Origin: a virus
Length of the DNA: 26,281 bases
Virus record (IMG/VR): IMGVR_UViG_3300019776_000341
Location: 1-26,281 of that record
Strand: one strand, 5' to 3'
The notes beneath the pieces were generated by a model. It made no database searches, had not been told where the DNA came from, and was given only the letters and a program-made list of their open reading frames with translations. The position numbers and the translations under genes were made by a program. This document shows positions 8,001-16,012 of this stretch, in pieces (position 1 is the first letter of the stretch; each line of letters opens with the position of its first letter).

Positions 8001-10009
8001 GCTGCGCAAATGTCTCGTAACACCTCCAATATGCTGCGGGGTTGACCGCTCAATACACTGTTGTACTCAAATCCACGATTTTGGCAATAGTTGTAAAAGT
8101 TTTGCAGTGCGGGTAGATCTATCTGATTGGTGGCATCTGTAACTCTACGAGGATTTGCTGGGTGTTCCAACACGTATCGCATTAGAGCAGCTGGGTTGCT
8201 AGTAGCAGCATCGGCCCAAGAGCTTCCATTCCATGTTTTGCAATATGTTTGAACGACAGCATTAACGCCCTGAATACTACCGCCCAGCTGTTCACTGGCC
8301 TTTATTTTGATGGCAGTTTTTGCAATCTTTGCACCTACAGGATCTACTGCAGGATTACTGTTGCGTAAAAACGTTATGCTTTGCAATATGCTAGTAAAGT
8401 AGTATCGTTTGTCTGGGTTATCTTCAGTATTATCTCCCTTTGTACGACGAATTCTGATTAACAACTTATTAAAGTTTTGGTTATTGTATGTTTTTGTAAA
8501 AGTAAAGCCATCACGCTTTGGTGCGTCCCCACCGATAGTCAGTGCGTCTAAATAACTCCAGGTGGCTCCTTCGTTAGTAGAGTACTCTAGGTCAAAAGTT
8601 ACACTTACTGCAAAACTTTCTCCCGCGCTGCTACCCTTTGCCCATATTCCCCTCAAACCTTGCGGAAAGTGTAAGGCTATGGTAGTGGATACAACCGGAA
8701 CGACGGTTTGAGTATTTGGATCCAATTCTTCACCGACTCCGGCTTCATACCAAGGACCTGGCGATACCACAACCTCTGGGTTACCGTCACATACCAACTC
8801 CAATTGTGGGTTGATTTGATTGGTATCTTTGCCGTAAATAGCGTCAAAATTTTGCTTTACTGTACCGCTGGGTTCAGTAATACGATCCAAGTCTACTTTT
8901 GTAACCTGATCAAAGTTGTTTAACGGAATGGTTCCTATTCTATAACTGCTATTATCAATTACTAACGGTCCGTAACCCCAGACCAATAACATAGACAAAT
9001 AGCTATCACGTTCATTTTCGTAGGTCAAATAGTTTACACTGCCCAGTGGTGGAGTCATTCGTACACGACCCAACACCACAGGAATTGCACCGTATGGATT
9101 CAATTGATTTGATCCACCTGTCACCATGAGTTGGCGCTCGCTGCTGCCGGGGTCTTTTGGTTCTGCTGACGGTCTGATTGGGGCGATAGCGTTGATTAGA
9201 GCACCACCAAGAAGTGTTATACCGGCGGCTACAGCACTCGTTAACAAGGTTACGCCGGTTGCTGTAGTTATCCCTAAGGCCCCAGCAAGACCGGCTCCGC
9301 CGGCGGCTCCGACAATAGATCCAGCAAGAGGGCCTGCGGCAGCGGTCAGTGCAACAAACGCCAGCATTCGTACGGTGTCTTTACCAGCCAATGCACGGTA
9401 TTCCACAGTGTCGGTTGGGCCGATCACTGTAACACCCCACGCCACGCGCGGTACTGGTACGCCGTTGACCATTATAACAGCAGTTTTGCACAATTCTGGT
9501 GCAATGTTGTTTTGAGTGTTTACTAGTTCAAACAATTCCTCCAGGTTGGTACCAGGAGAAACATACTGTGTGATTCTTGTAGTCTTCAATGGATGTGGTA
9601 CTGCATTCAATACCACGCCCGTTTGTTCTACATACTTGTAAAACCCCACTACCCTCTTGGCCCACTTTGCATTACACACAGACTCGACTGCACTGTTGCT
9701 GTTTTGGCGTACGTGAACGAACTGGGTGTTGTTTATCATAACACCCACGTGTTGAGTTACTCCAAGTATTCTGAAAAGTACTAGGTCTCCACAGGTTGGG
9801 GATTCGACAGGTTGCCAGCCCTCTTTGTATTGAGCAAATAGTTCTGCAATACGTTCGTCGTCTTCCAACACATAACTGTCTTGAAAGCTGGGTAGGTCAA
9901 TGTTGTAGACTTCCTTGTAGATCAGTCGCACCAATCCCCAGCAGTCAAGACCAGCTGTGTCTCTGCCTTTTTCAAGGTAGGGAATACCAATGTACTTTTC
10001 AAAATTCAT
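5060..10009 (-). CDS. Tail tip fusion: NlpC/P60 peptidase + gpI-like + gpJ-like with FN3 domains, 1649 residues
   Basis: Three parts that are separate in lambda (K, I, J) are joined here. Residues 1-130 are an NlpC/P60 cell-wall peptidase with Cys23 in LDCWGLV, His87 in QHVGVMI and His99 in FVHV. Residues about 150-290 resemble gpI: a ubiquitin-like segment (FELVNTQNN...VMVNGVPV) and a long Gly/Ala-rich hydrophobic stretch that could cross or touch the membrane. From about 290 onward the chain is J-like (ERQLMVTGGSNQLNPYGAIP, VVLGRVRMTP), the central tip that contacts the receptor. FN3-like domains start near residues 958, 1068, 1161 and 1255; a beta-rich C-terminus follows from about 1345. 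The role is host wall opening and adsorption. The fusion is read from one uninterrupted frame. Confidence 0.92.
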   Translation of the reverse strand: MNFEKYIGIPYLEKGRDTAGLDCWGLVRLIYKEVYNIDLPSFQDSYVLEDDERIAELFAQYKEGWQPVESPTCGDLVLFRILGVTQHVGVMINNTQFVHVRQNSNSAVESVCNAKWAKRVVGFYKYVEQTGVVLNAVPHPLKTTRITQYVSPGTNLEELFELVNTQNNIAPELCKTAVIMVNGVPVPRVAWGVTVIGPTDTVEYRALAGKDTVRMLAFVALTAAAGPLAGSIVGAAGGAGLAGALGITTATGVTLLTSAVAAGITLLGGALINAIAPIRPSAEPKDPGSSERQLMVTGGSNQLNPYGAIPVVLGRVRMTPPLGSVNYLTYENERDSYLSMLLVWGYGPLVIDNSSYRIGTIPLNNFDQVTKVDLDRITEPSGTVKQNFDAIYGKDTNQINPQLELVCDGNPEVVVSPGPWYEAGVGEELDPNTQTVVPVVSTTIALHFPQGLRGIWAKGSSAGESFAVSVTFDLEYSTNEGATWSYLDALTIGGDAPKRDGFTFTKTYNNQNFNKLLIRIRRTKGDNTEDNPDKRYYFTSILQSITFLRNSNPAVDPVGAKIAKTAIKIKASEQLGGSIQGVNAVVQTYCKTWNGSSWADAATSNPAALMRYVLEHPANPRRVTDATNQIDLPALQNFYNYCQNRGFEYNSVLSGQPRSILEVLRDICAAGRASPALVNGKWSVVIDEVKSTVVQHFTPHNSWGFEGVKALPKRPDGLRVTYYDQDRDYQESEIIVYDTGKNSVNSSLFESIVLPGVTKKSLVIDHARWHMAQIKLRPEVYTLNCDIEYLVCNRGDRVKVMHDVPMWGLGSGRIKARTSDTVLVLDEELAMVANTNYTVRFRSKTGGSVTRTVVPKIEDGYYNTITLTSSVTTTEADVGDLFLFGSLNQESQDLLVLKIEPTTNNNARITLVDYGVVTGSYNIFTDYQTLSEATVFESQITLPPTLQIQSFGTKAPQITGFVSDESVMERVSRGVFKYKINVSYINQSNLPQNTEAVQVQYDLQSQTTNLNSNSVIVPFQKGSANIPDVTEGETYKIRMRYVSKDGIAGPWSSYSNHTVVGKITPPGIVTGFTVTSNKASGQLLLAWNDNPEPDTYTYEVRTQDSNWGSNDTFRVFFGDSTKTNIATPLTATTYYIRAVDSSNNYGTTSSSVQYNIQSVPNITQLNHEFADTSLTNATVLLSWNTVDNSEFVVSYYEIAYYHPTDGNILKTTNSNSIIIPADWIGDRSFTVKTVDILGKKSSGYIGSVTRFVPNSPQGVKSQVIDNNVMLYWTLPSRTSLPIDHILIKRGSTWNTATVLGEKKGEFTSISEITGGTFTYWLACVDTEGAESTPVSTIATVSEPPDFVFNGERVSDFSGTKVNSAFDGTSQLVLPVNTVETYEQHFTTRGWTSPQSQVSAGYPIFIQPSESSGYYEQMFDFGQPLASSRVTLTYQGTTISGTPVVTNTISVSLNNATYTDFVGVSQIFASTFRYVKVRVSVSGTGNTTLYAITNLKVSLDAKLKDDAGYNAVSAADTLGTVVNFNKEFIDIQSITLSPAGAAATPLYAVYDFKDVFQTGTYSVVSNVCTVTFANHGFITGQKIKLFVGSGLGLSGVYTITSYTTNTFNVAMTVGNTSGSMSFYPQSFRIYLYNNSGTRASSDVSWSIKGY

Positions 10010-10018
10010 AACATTCCT

Positions 10019-10537
10019 TTAGAACATTCCAGGAAAATATCTTGGTGTAAATGAATGCATAGGGAACGGCTCACGTTCATAATCAATCATAGACAAGTCA
10101 GCTGTAATTGATTCTGCATTGTATGTAAAGTTGGTGATGTAGAAATCTGAAAAGGATACCTCTACAACATCTGGTGTTTTGGACAACACCAGGTCTAACT
10201 TTATTCGTGGTGGTGCAGTTAAGTTTCGGATTGTGGGGGTTAGATATCGAGTTACATCGTAAAGGGTAATAGAAGAACGAGGTGCTTGTGCTTCATCTTC
10301 GGACGGTAACGTTATGTTCATTGGTACAAAGATGTAGTCAAGGCTGTTGCTGGTTACACCATAAATAACCTCAGGATCTGATGTTATTCTTTTGGTGTAA
10401 CCATCAGCTAATCTGGCCAATACCTGTGACTCGTTGAGTGGATTGTAGATTGTTAACAGTGTAATTAGGTCGTCATCTGATTCAGGAGAAAATATTGCCT
10501 TTAAGGCGTTGGGTGTCATTGAGGTTAAACGACTCAT
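10019..10537 (-). CDS. Minor tail protein, DUF1833/lambda L-position, 172 residues
   Basis: The chain begins with a helix (NALKAIFSPESDDDLITLLTI) followed by alternating strands (YGVTSNSLDYIFVPMNITLP, RSSITLYDVTRYL, RIKLDLVLSKTPDVVEVSF) and ends with ITADLSMIDYEREPFPMHSF. This matches the DUF1833-type minor tail proteins that sit between the tape measure and NlpC/P60 tail-tip genes in many siphophages. It occupies the place of lambda gpL near the base of the tail tip. ATGA overlap (10534-10537) couples it to the preceding minor tail gene. The stop lies nine bases before the tip gene start. Confidence 0.75.
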   Translation of the reverse strand: MSRLTSMTPNALKAIFSPESDDDLITLLTIYNPLNESQVLARLADGYTKRITSDPEVIYGVTSNSLDYIFVPMNITLPSEDEAQAPRSSITLYDVTRYLTPTIRNLTAPPRIKLDLVLSKTPDVVEVSFSDFYITNFTYNAESITADLSMIDYEREPFPMHSFTPRYFPGMF

Positions 10538-10896
10538 GGCAGTATTTCTAGTGTTAAGGATACCATCCAGTAGCCTGGTGCTTGGTAGGTAATGTTATAC
10601 AATTCACCACTGCTTTGTGGTACTATTCTGACTTCTACTGTGGTGTTGAGCCGCGGGTGTGTGTAGTCGTATCGGGCTGTACCCTGCAATGTAGTTTTTA
10701 CAAAGCCCTCAAAAGTCACTACCTGGGCTGAGGTCATTAAATATGACACCTGCATTACCTGCGGCTTTTGGCCACGGCGACGCTGTTTTGCAGGACCAGA
10801 GTCCATTGGGGTCCTCAGGACGAGTACCCCTCCGGTCTCTGTGAATCCCCGCTGTGGTGATTGTGGCAATGAGATGGGCCAACTATAAAGAGCCAT
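10534..10896 (-). CDS. Minor tail protein, lambda M-like position, 120 residues
   Basis: MALYSWPISLPQSPQRGFTE and LVLRTPMDSGPAKQRRRGQK open a small beta-rich protein with VVTFEGFVKTTLQGTARYDY, HPRLNTTVEVRI and a final YWMVSLTLEIL. I recognise this as the conserved small protein commonly found just after the tape measure gene in siphophages. It probably forms part of the distal tail ring, though I cannot assign the exact lambda homologue. The start is four bases after the tape measure stop. Its basic loop (KQRRRGQK) is typical of the family. Confidence 0.7.
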   Translation of the reverse strand: MALYSWPISLPQSPQRGFTETGGVLVLRTPMDSGPAKQRRRGQKPQVMQVSYLMTSAQVVTFEGFVKTTLQGTARYDYTHPRLNTTVEVRIVPQSSGELYNITYQAPGYWMVSLTLEILP

Positions 10897-10899
10897 ATT

Positions 10900-13800
10900 T
10901 TATCTCCTGATCAATTGTGGTTGTAGACCAAAAGTGCCACGAAGTGCTCTTTGACTAGAACTGCCTGAACGATTCAACTCTCCGGCCGCTGCGTCTCCAA
11001 TGGTTACCTCTATACGACGATTTCCACGGCTGTCCATGGTTTCTTGAGCCTGGGCTTGTTCACCACTGTAGTTGTTGACAACTACTTCCACAGAACCACT
11101 ACCGCCGCGCACACCCAAGTTGCCCTGACTATCGCGTTTCAGCGGCATGATCGCCTCAGGGCCGGCTTCACCCATCAAACCGGTGCCCTTGGCAAAACGG
11201 AACAGGGTAGGTTGGTCCACTATAGAGTTGGTAAACATTCCGCCCCTGGCATACTTGCGTATACCGTTGTCGAAGGCGCCACCCAGGGCCATAGGTACTC
11301 CACTTGGAATACCAAATCCCACACTACTACCGCTAAAGCCACCCATGCCCGGCAACATTGGCAAGACTTTGTCAAACAGGTTGGTAAAGATTCTGTTTGT
11401 GTAGAGCCGTGCAATTTGAGCCAACATGTCATTGATTAAACTTCCAAAGTTCAGTTTGCCTGTTTTGACAAATTCTACAATGGAGTCGCCCATACTCTTA
11501 AAGCTGTTTTCGTAGACGTCTCGTAAAGCCATTTGATCTTTGAGTATGTCATCATTTATGTTGATTATTTCCAGCTTTTTGTTGCGCTCTTGGTCTAACA
11601 ATTGTAGGCTACGCTCACGTGATACATTTGCTGCATTGGCTGCTTCTACGGCAAGTGGATCATATTCTGCATCGCTTCTTTGACTTATTTGACCTATCTG
11701 CGAACTAAAGTCTTTTTCAATTTGGCGGCGCTTGTTTTCTGTATCAGCATTAAGTTTTAATACTTCCAATCTACGACGTTCTTCTTTTTGCTGACGCTCT
11801 GTCATTAAAACTGTTTTTTCTTTCAATTCCAGTTCCAGCTCAGCAAACTCTAGGGCGGTAGATCTTTCCAACTGCAATCTGTTTTCTGAGATTTCTAGGA
11901 TCTGACGTTCTAGATCTATCTTCTTGTTCAAAATGCCCAAGTTATACTCTGATTGCTTGTTTAGGTCTGTTAGTAGCCCCACACCGTTTCTTACCAGAGT
12001 GTTATTAAGCTCTTGTTGAGCGTTAGCTTTTTCTTTACTTACTTCTTGTTGAAGTGCAGCAGCTGTTTCTTCAGTCCACTGTTTTGAGGTGCGAAGACGT
12101 TCCTCTCTGGTGGCTGCTTCTAGATCTATTTTTTCCAGCTTTGTTTGAAAGTCTAGTTCAGCTTTTTGATCAAGCAGTTTAACTTTCCTTAGGGCCTGTT
12201 CTTCTGTTAAATAAGTTTTAGCCTGTTCAGCTATGTTTAAGATTTCTAGCTGATTTTGCAAAGAAGATCCTTCCAACATTAAGTTCTTTGTTTTTATATT
12301 TGATTCTTGTTGTAGCTTGTTTAATCTGAAATTTAATTCTGCAATCTGTTCTTGGCCCCCAAGCTCTGCACTTTTAGCTTGAGTTTTCCTAGTTCTTAGT
12401 AGTTCTCCTAACAGGGACTGTAAAGATGCCTGTTCGGTTGGACTAGCCAGTGGTAAGTAGTCCTCTATTCTTTTTATTAAGCCTTGCTGGCCTTTATTGC
12501 TGGTTATTGTTTTAGTGAACTCTTGTGCAATCAGTTGAAATTCTGTTTTAAATTCTCCAGGATATCTTCTTTCTATTTTTGATGCCTGTGTGGCTGCAAG
12601 AGTTTCTGTTTGTATTGCCAAGCTAAGTGAGTTGGTTCTGGCAATGTCTTCCAATATATTATTGGCTTCTCGCTGTATATTGATAGACTCCATGTCCAAT
12701 CTAAACTGGGCTTCTGCGACTCCTGGGATTCCTTGACCAGCCAGTCCACTTAAAGCACTCTGGCGCACAGTCAGGGCTGCTTTTTTGAAGGCCAGATCCA
12801 CTTCTCGGGTCATGTAATCTACGCTTTTGACGATGCTGCTTGATATAGCTTTTGCAATTCTAGGGTCTGCTAAAAGTTTTTCTTGCTCTAGTCTTAGTGT
12901 ATTTCTTTCTGCTTCAAGCTGTGCTACTGAGTTCTGAGATTGAGCTATTAAACTTGGCAACTCATCAACATACCTTTTATACTCGTCTTGAGATAGTGGG
13001 ACTCTTCCTTTAGCTTTCTGCTGTAGAACACCTTGTTCTTTTTGAAGTTCAAGCAGTTTATTTTTTTGATCGTTAAGAGCTGTATTAACAGCTTTATTTG
13101 CCCCTTCAAGTCTTTGTACTTCAGCAGTCATTTCCATTAGACCGCGAGCAACGTCGGGACTAAATATGCCTAAATTCTTTTGATCACTTAACAGACTGTT
13201 TAAGCGACTTAGCCCTACCTCGCTCTCGCCAAGAGCCCCTTTAAAATCTATAGCAAATTGTAATAATTTACCAGCAAATTTTCCTGCGGGTGTTTGATCT
13301 TGCAAAGAGGTAATTAGGTTTTGCTGCTCTACTTTTAATTCTTTTAGAGTATTGTCAAACTTTTTACTGGCATCATCAGCATTACCATAGCTTGCTGCAA
13401 TTCTTTCCAATACTGGTTGAATCTTCTTTAAACCTTCTGCGGCCTTGGGGCCATCTTTTGCAATCTTTTCAGCCCACTGACTTCTATCTGCTCCCAATGC
13501 TTCTGAGATAGTTAGTATTAATTCTTGTTCTTTACCGTAGCGACTAGCTGCTGATACAAGAGCTTCTAGGCTTGCTACTTGCGTCTTTGAAAAAGTATCG
13601 GCCGCTCCACGACCAAACAATCCAGCAACTGAATTTGTGAAACGATCCCAGAAACTGGCATCAATAGCCTTTTGTAGTTCTACATAGCTGGTAATAGTAT
13701 CCTTGAAATTGTCTCGCAAGGTTTTTACTGCGTTGCTGGCTGCTGTCAGAGCTTCAGTTTTGAATGGATCGCCTTCTTCACTTATAATTTTAAGTGCTGC

Positions 13801-15567
13801 ATAGTAGGTTTTAACTCCGGCTTCGCCATCTTTTATTGCAAGATTAAATTTTTCAGCTTGTTCTGCTGTTTTTGATAACCAACCATCCAACGCTGAAAAT
13901 GCAGCTACTGCTACACCTACTACCATTCCAACTGTGCCTAGGCTACTAGCCAATCTAACGACGGCATTTCCAGCAATACTGGCAGCTCCGCTAATGAAAG
14001 TGATACTCTTACCAAGAGTACCCATTTCTTTGCTGGCTTTGGTTTCTCTAAATAGTTGCCATCCGCTGGAAATGAACCCTCCTGTAGAAGATTCTTCTAC
14101 AGCCCGACTTACTATACTGGCCCGCTCCGCTCTGCTTGCAGCACCTTGGGCAATTCTTTGATTTATACCAGCAGCGCTAAAAAATGGGAGTGGTTTTGCC
14201 TCTTCGGCAGCTTTTGCAGCTTTTGCTGCAGCAAATGCTCGTGCCGCATCTTGTGCATCGCGAATTTCTTGAGCTAACTGACGGTAAGTACCTGCTATTT
14301 TAGTGGTTTTAGTACCAAGATCATCCAATACTTTTAAATCTTTTTGTGTTACATCAAAAAGATTATCTTTTGATAATAGCTTTGTCAGTGCTGGTTTTAC
14401 ACTACCGGCAACCTTACTACTACTCTGTTTGATTGCTTTTTCTAGATTATCCCAAGTCTTTATAGCTTTGTCTTCCGCTTGTGTAGCTATATCATCAGCT
14501 TTTTGCAGGGCACCGCCAAAAGCAGCCAGTCTTGTTTCTCTGCTCTCTAAAGCTTTTTTAGCCGCTACTTGGCTAGACAATTCTGCGGTTTTCTTTAATT
14601 CTTCTCTGTACTGTCCGATTGCGGGCAGTGCTTGTTTTATCAAATTCAATCCCAACAACCCAATTATGCCTGTTAAGGCTGTAGGGCTTTGACTCAGTAC
14701 ATTTACAAGTGGTAATAGTGCTTTGTTGACTAATTCTAGGGCAGACTGAGCTAGATTTTTTAAACTGGCTGTTAATTTGTCATAAGGATTAGCTGGCAAG
14801 TCCAATTTACCAAACTTGTTAAGACCTTCTTCCAATACTGCATTTGCAAAAGCCTGACGACGTTCAAAGTCGGTTAAGGCAGCTACTGGTTTGCCCAAGT
14901 CATTAGCATATTTTTCTGTGGCTGGACCAATTTTTGCAAAGATACCCAATTCATCCAACAGTTCAGGTTCCAGCTTAGTAATACCACGAGTAAGACGACT
15001 AACTGCATCACTCATGTTGATGCCCAAGGCCTGAGATGCTTTTTTCGCTACTTCGCCCAACTGAATAAATTGCTTTTGAGACAGTCCGCTACTAACGGCT
15101 TTGGTGGTGGCTTCTACACTTTCTCTCAAACTAATGGCACCATCAGTTGCTTGACTAAATCTTTGGGCCAGACTACCAAGTGCGATGCCGCTACGAGCCC
15201 CTAGCTGATCCATACCTTTTATCATGGTCTCAGTTGCGGCTGCTTCGCGAAGAGCAGTAAAAGCTGCTCCTGCTGCGTACAAGTTGGCAGCATAGATAGC
15301 ATACAAACGTACTAACCCACTCAATCCCTCGGCTTGTTTTGCAAAGTCACGTGCTTCTGCACCTGTACCAACAGCAGCACGACCACGATTATAGTCCATC
15401 ACTGATTGACTGGTAGGACCGCCTGAAGCACTTTGGCCGCTAAAAGCACTACGAGCCAACTTCTGGCTTTTAGTCAGTTCGCCATTGAGCTCTTTTACTT
15501 CGCCTGTTTTCTTTTTGACAGTGTTGCCACTGTCTTGTAACATCATATCAATCTTTACATCTGCCAT
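10900..15567 (-). CDS. Tape measure protein, 1555 residues
   Basis: This is the longest tail gene before the tip. Long helical, charged stretches dominate residues 700-1350 (e.g. QQKEERRRLEVLKLNADTEN). A hydrophobic segment near residues 520-550 (GTVGMVVGVAVAAFSAL) could cross a membrane. The C-terminus has GEAGPEAIMPLKRDSQGNLG, a hallmark of tape measure proteins. It sets tail length and helps DNA entry; at about 0.15 nm per residue the tail would be near 230 nm (inference). I chose ATG at 15567 (MADVKIDMML) because AAGGAGAG lies at ideal distance; a GTG at 15594 has no ribosome binding site. It is the first gene after promoter P1, and its ribosome binding site is in a hairpin. Confidence 0.93.
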   Translation of the reverse strand: MADVKIDMMLQDSGNTVKKKTGEVKELNGELTKSQKLARSAFSGQSASGGPTSQSVMDYNRGRAAVGTGAEARDFAKQAEGLSGLVRLYAIYAANLYAAGAAFTALREAAATETMIKGMDQLGARSGIALGSLAQRFSQATDGAISLRESVEATTKAVSSGLSQKQFIQLGEVAKKASQALGINMSDAVSRLTRGITKLEPELLDELGIFAKIGPATEKYANDLGKPVAALTDFERRQAFANAVLEEGLNKFGKLDLPANPYDKLTASLKNLAQSALELVNKALLPLVNVLSQSPTALTGIIGLLGLNLIKQALPAIGQYREELKKTAELSSQVAAKKALESRETRLAAFGGALQKADDIATQAEDKAIKTWDNLEKAIKQSSSKVAGSVKPALTKLLSKDNLFDVTQKDLKVLDDLGTKTTKIAGTYRQLAQEIRDAQDAARAFAAAKAAKAAEEAKPLPFFSAAGINQRIAQGAASRAERASIVSRAVEESSTGGFISSGWQLFRETKASKEMGTLGKSITFISGAASIAGNAVVRLASSLGTVGMVVGVAVAAFSALDGWLSKTAEQAEKFNLAIKDGEAGVKTYYAALKIISEEGDPFKTEALTAASNAVKTLRDNFKDTITSYVELQKAIDASFWDRFTNSVAGLFGRGAADTFSKTQVASLEALVSAASRYGKEQELILTISEALGADRSQWAEKIAKDGPKAAEGLKKIQPVLERIAASYGNADDASKKFDNTLKELKVEQQNLITSLQDQTPAGKFAGKLLQFAIDFKGALGESEVGLSRLNSLLSDQKNLGIFSPDVARGLMEMTAEVQRLEGANKAVNTALNDQKNKLLELQKEQGVLQQKAKGRVPLSQDEYKRYVDELPSLIAQSQNSVAQLEAERNTLRLEQEKLLADPRIAKAISSSIVKSVDYMTREVDLAFKKAALTVRQSALSGLAGQGIPGVAEAQFRLDMESINIQREANNILEDIARTNSLSLAIQTETLAATQASKIERRYPGEFKTEFQLIAQEFTKTITSNKGQQGLIKRIEDYLPLASPTEQASLQSLLGELLRTRKTQAKSAELGGQEQIAELNFRLNKLQQESNIKTKNLMLEGSSLQNQLEILNIAEQAKTYLTEEQALRKVKLLDQKAELDFQTKLEKIDLEAATREERLRTSKQWTEETAAALQQEVSKEKANAQQELNNTLVRNGVGLLTDLNKQSEYNLGILNKKIDLERQILEISENRLQLERSTALEFAELELELKEKTVLMTERQQKEERRRLEVLKLNADTENKRRQIEKDFSSQIGQISQRSDAEYDPLAVEAANAANVSRERSLQLLDQERNKKLEIININDDILKDQMALRDVYENSFKSMGDSIVEFVKTGKLNFGSLINDMLAQIARLYTNRIFTNLFDKVLPMLPGMGGFSGSSVGFGIPSGVPMALGGAFDNGIRKYARGGMFTNSIVDQPTLFRFAKGTGLMGEAGPEAIMPLKRDSQGNLGVRGGSGSVEVVVNNYSGEQAQAQETMDSRGNRRIEVTIGDAAAGELNRSGSSSQRALRGTFGLQPQLIRR

Positions 15568-15572
15568 AACCT

Positions 15573-15588
15573 CTCCTTGAGGAAGGAG
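15573..15588 (-). promoter_or_regulatory. Hairpin sequestering the tape measure ribosome binding site
   Basis: On the messenger CTCCTT (15588-15583) is followed by CCTC and then AAGGAG (15578-15573), a perfect 6-bp stem with a 4-base loop. AAGGAG is the Shine-Dalgarno sequence of the tape measure start at 15567. The stem would hide the ribosome binding site and lower initiation. Seen directly; effect inferred. Confidence 0.65.
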
Positions 15589-15623
15589 GATCACAAAAAT
15601 AGGTGACCACTCAAGTAGCTCTA

Positions 15624-15652
15624 ATTATACCATGTAGGCAAGTGGCTGTCAA
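15624..15652 (-). promoter_or_regulatory. Consensus sigma70 promoter P1 for the tape measure/tail tip unit
   Basis: Minus strand: TTGACA (15652-15647), a 17-base spacer GCCACTTGCCTACATGG, then TATAAT (15629-15624), with an extended -10 (TGG). Both hexamers are perfect consensus. It lies between the terminator after the chaperone genes and the tape measure, with a leader of about 50 bases. The spacer block TTGCCTAC is shared with promoter P2. Confidence 0.9.
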
Positions 15653-15662
15653 ACCAAAAAAC

Positions 15663-15692
15663 AAAAAAGCCCACCATTAAGGCGGGCTTTTT
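15663..15692 (-). terminator. Rho-independent terminator after the tail chaperone genes
   Basis: AAAAAGCCCGCC (15692-15681) pairs with GGTGGGCTTTTT (15675-15664), 12 pairs including one G-U, around the loop TTAAT. U-runs follow. The upstream arm encodes the last residues of the chaperone frame (KSPP), and its TAA stop (15679-15677) sits in the loop. It separates head/tail-tube transcription from the tape measure unit, which restarts at P1. Confidence 0.88.
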
Positions 15693-16012
15693 CTGTCTTT
15701 TAGGCTGTCTTCTTGTTTTCGCTTGATGTCAATCTGAGAAGTTCGTTCAACATCAATTAACGCTATCAATTCTAGTAGGAACCGTTTTTCATCTTGTGGT
15801 ACCTGGTAGATTTGCATCAAGTCACTTATACCATTCATGTTCTTGCCCATGTAGGCTCCACTCATAGGCTCCCACACGTCTTGTAACACCTGATAGATTT
15901 CAAAAGCACTTTGAATTTCTGGTGGAAAGTCACTCAATTCTACAGGTATCTCTTCTTCTACTGGGGAGGTACCCAATGCTTCGCACATTTCAAAATAGCC
16001 TTGTTTGGTCAT
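15677..16012 (-). CDS. Tail chaperone T part, expressed by frameshift, 111 residues from its first Met
   Basis: The frame starts MTKQGYFEMCEALGTSPVEE and is acidic, then helical (DFPPEIQSAFEIYQVLQDVW), ending in DIKRKQEDSLKDRKSPP. No Shine-Dalgarno sequence precedes the ATG at 16012 (upstream messenger CAAAACAGCGCCGTCAAA). The frame is open without a stop up to 16102, across the end of gene G, and is exactly -1 relative to G. It is therefore best read as the T half of a GT fusion and not as an independent gene. Its last codons form one arm of a terminator. Acidic, short T domains of this kind are typical in siphophages. Confidence 0.8.
   Translation of the reverse strand: MTKQGYFEMCEALGTSPVEEEIPVELSDFPPEIQSAFEIYQVLQDVWEPMSGAYMGKNMNGISDLMQIYQVPQDEKRFLLELIALIDVERTSQIDIKRKQEDSLKDRKSPP

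Noticed and set aside
9126-9515. 129-residue open frame on the plus strand inside the tail tip gene
   Set aside because: It lies opposite the Gly/Ala-rich segment of the tip protein, has low-complexity Ala/Pro content and no ribosome binding site.
11044-11439. 131-residue open frame on the plus strand inside the tape measure gene
   Set aside because: Antisense to the conserved tape measure C-terminus, with no recognisable domain.
14303-14692. 129-residue open frame on the plus strand inside the tape measure gene
   Set aside because: Antisense shadow; composition follows the helical coding strand opposite.
15568-15594. Upstream GTG start for the tape measure gene
   Set aside because: No ribosome binding site; the ATG at 15567 has an ideal one.
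15677-16012. Independent translation of the T frame from ATG 16012
   Set aside because: No Shine-Dalgarno sequence upstream, and the frameshift signal explains its expression.
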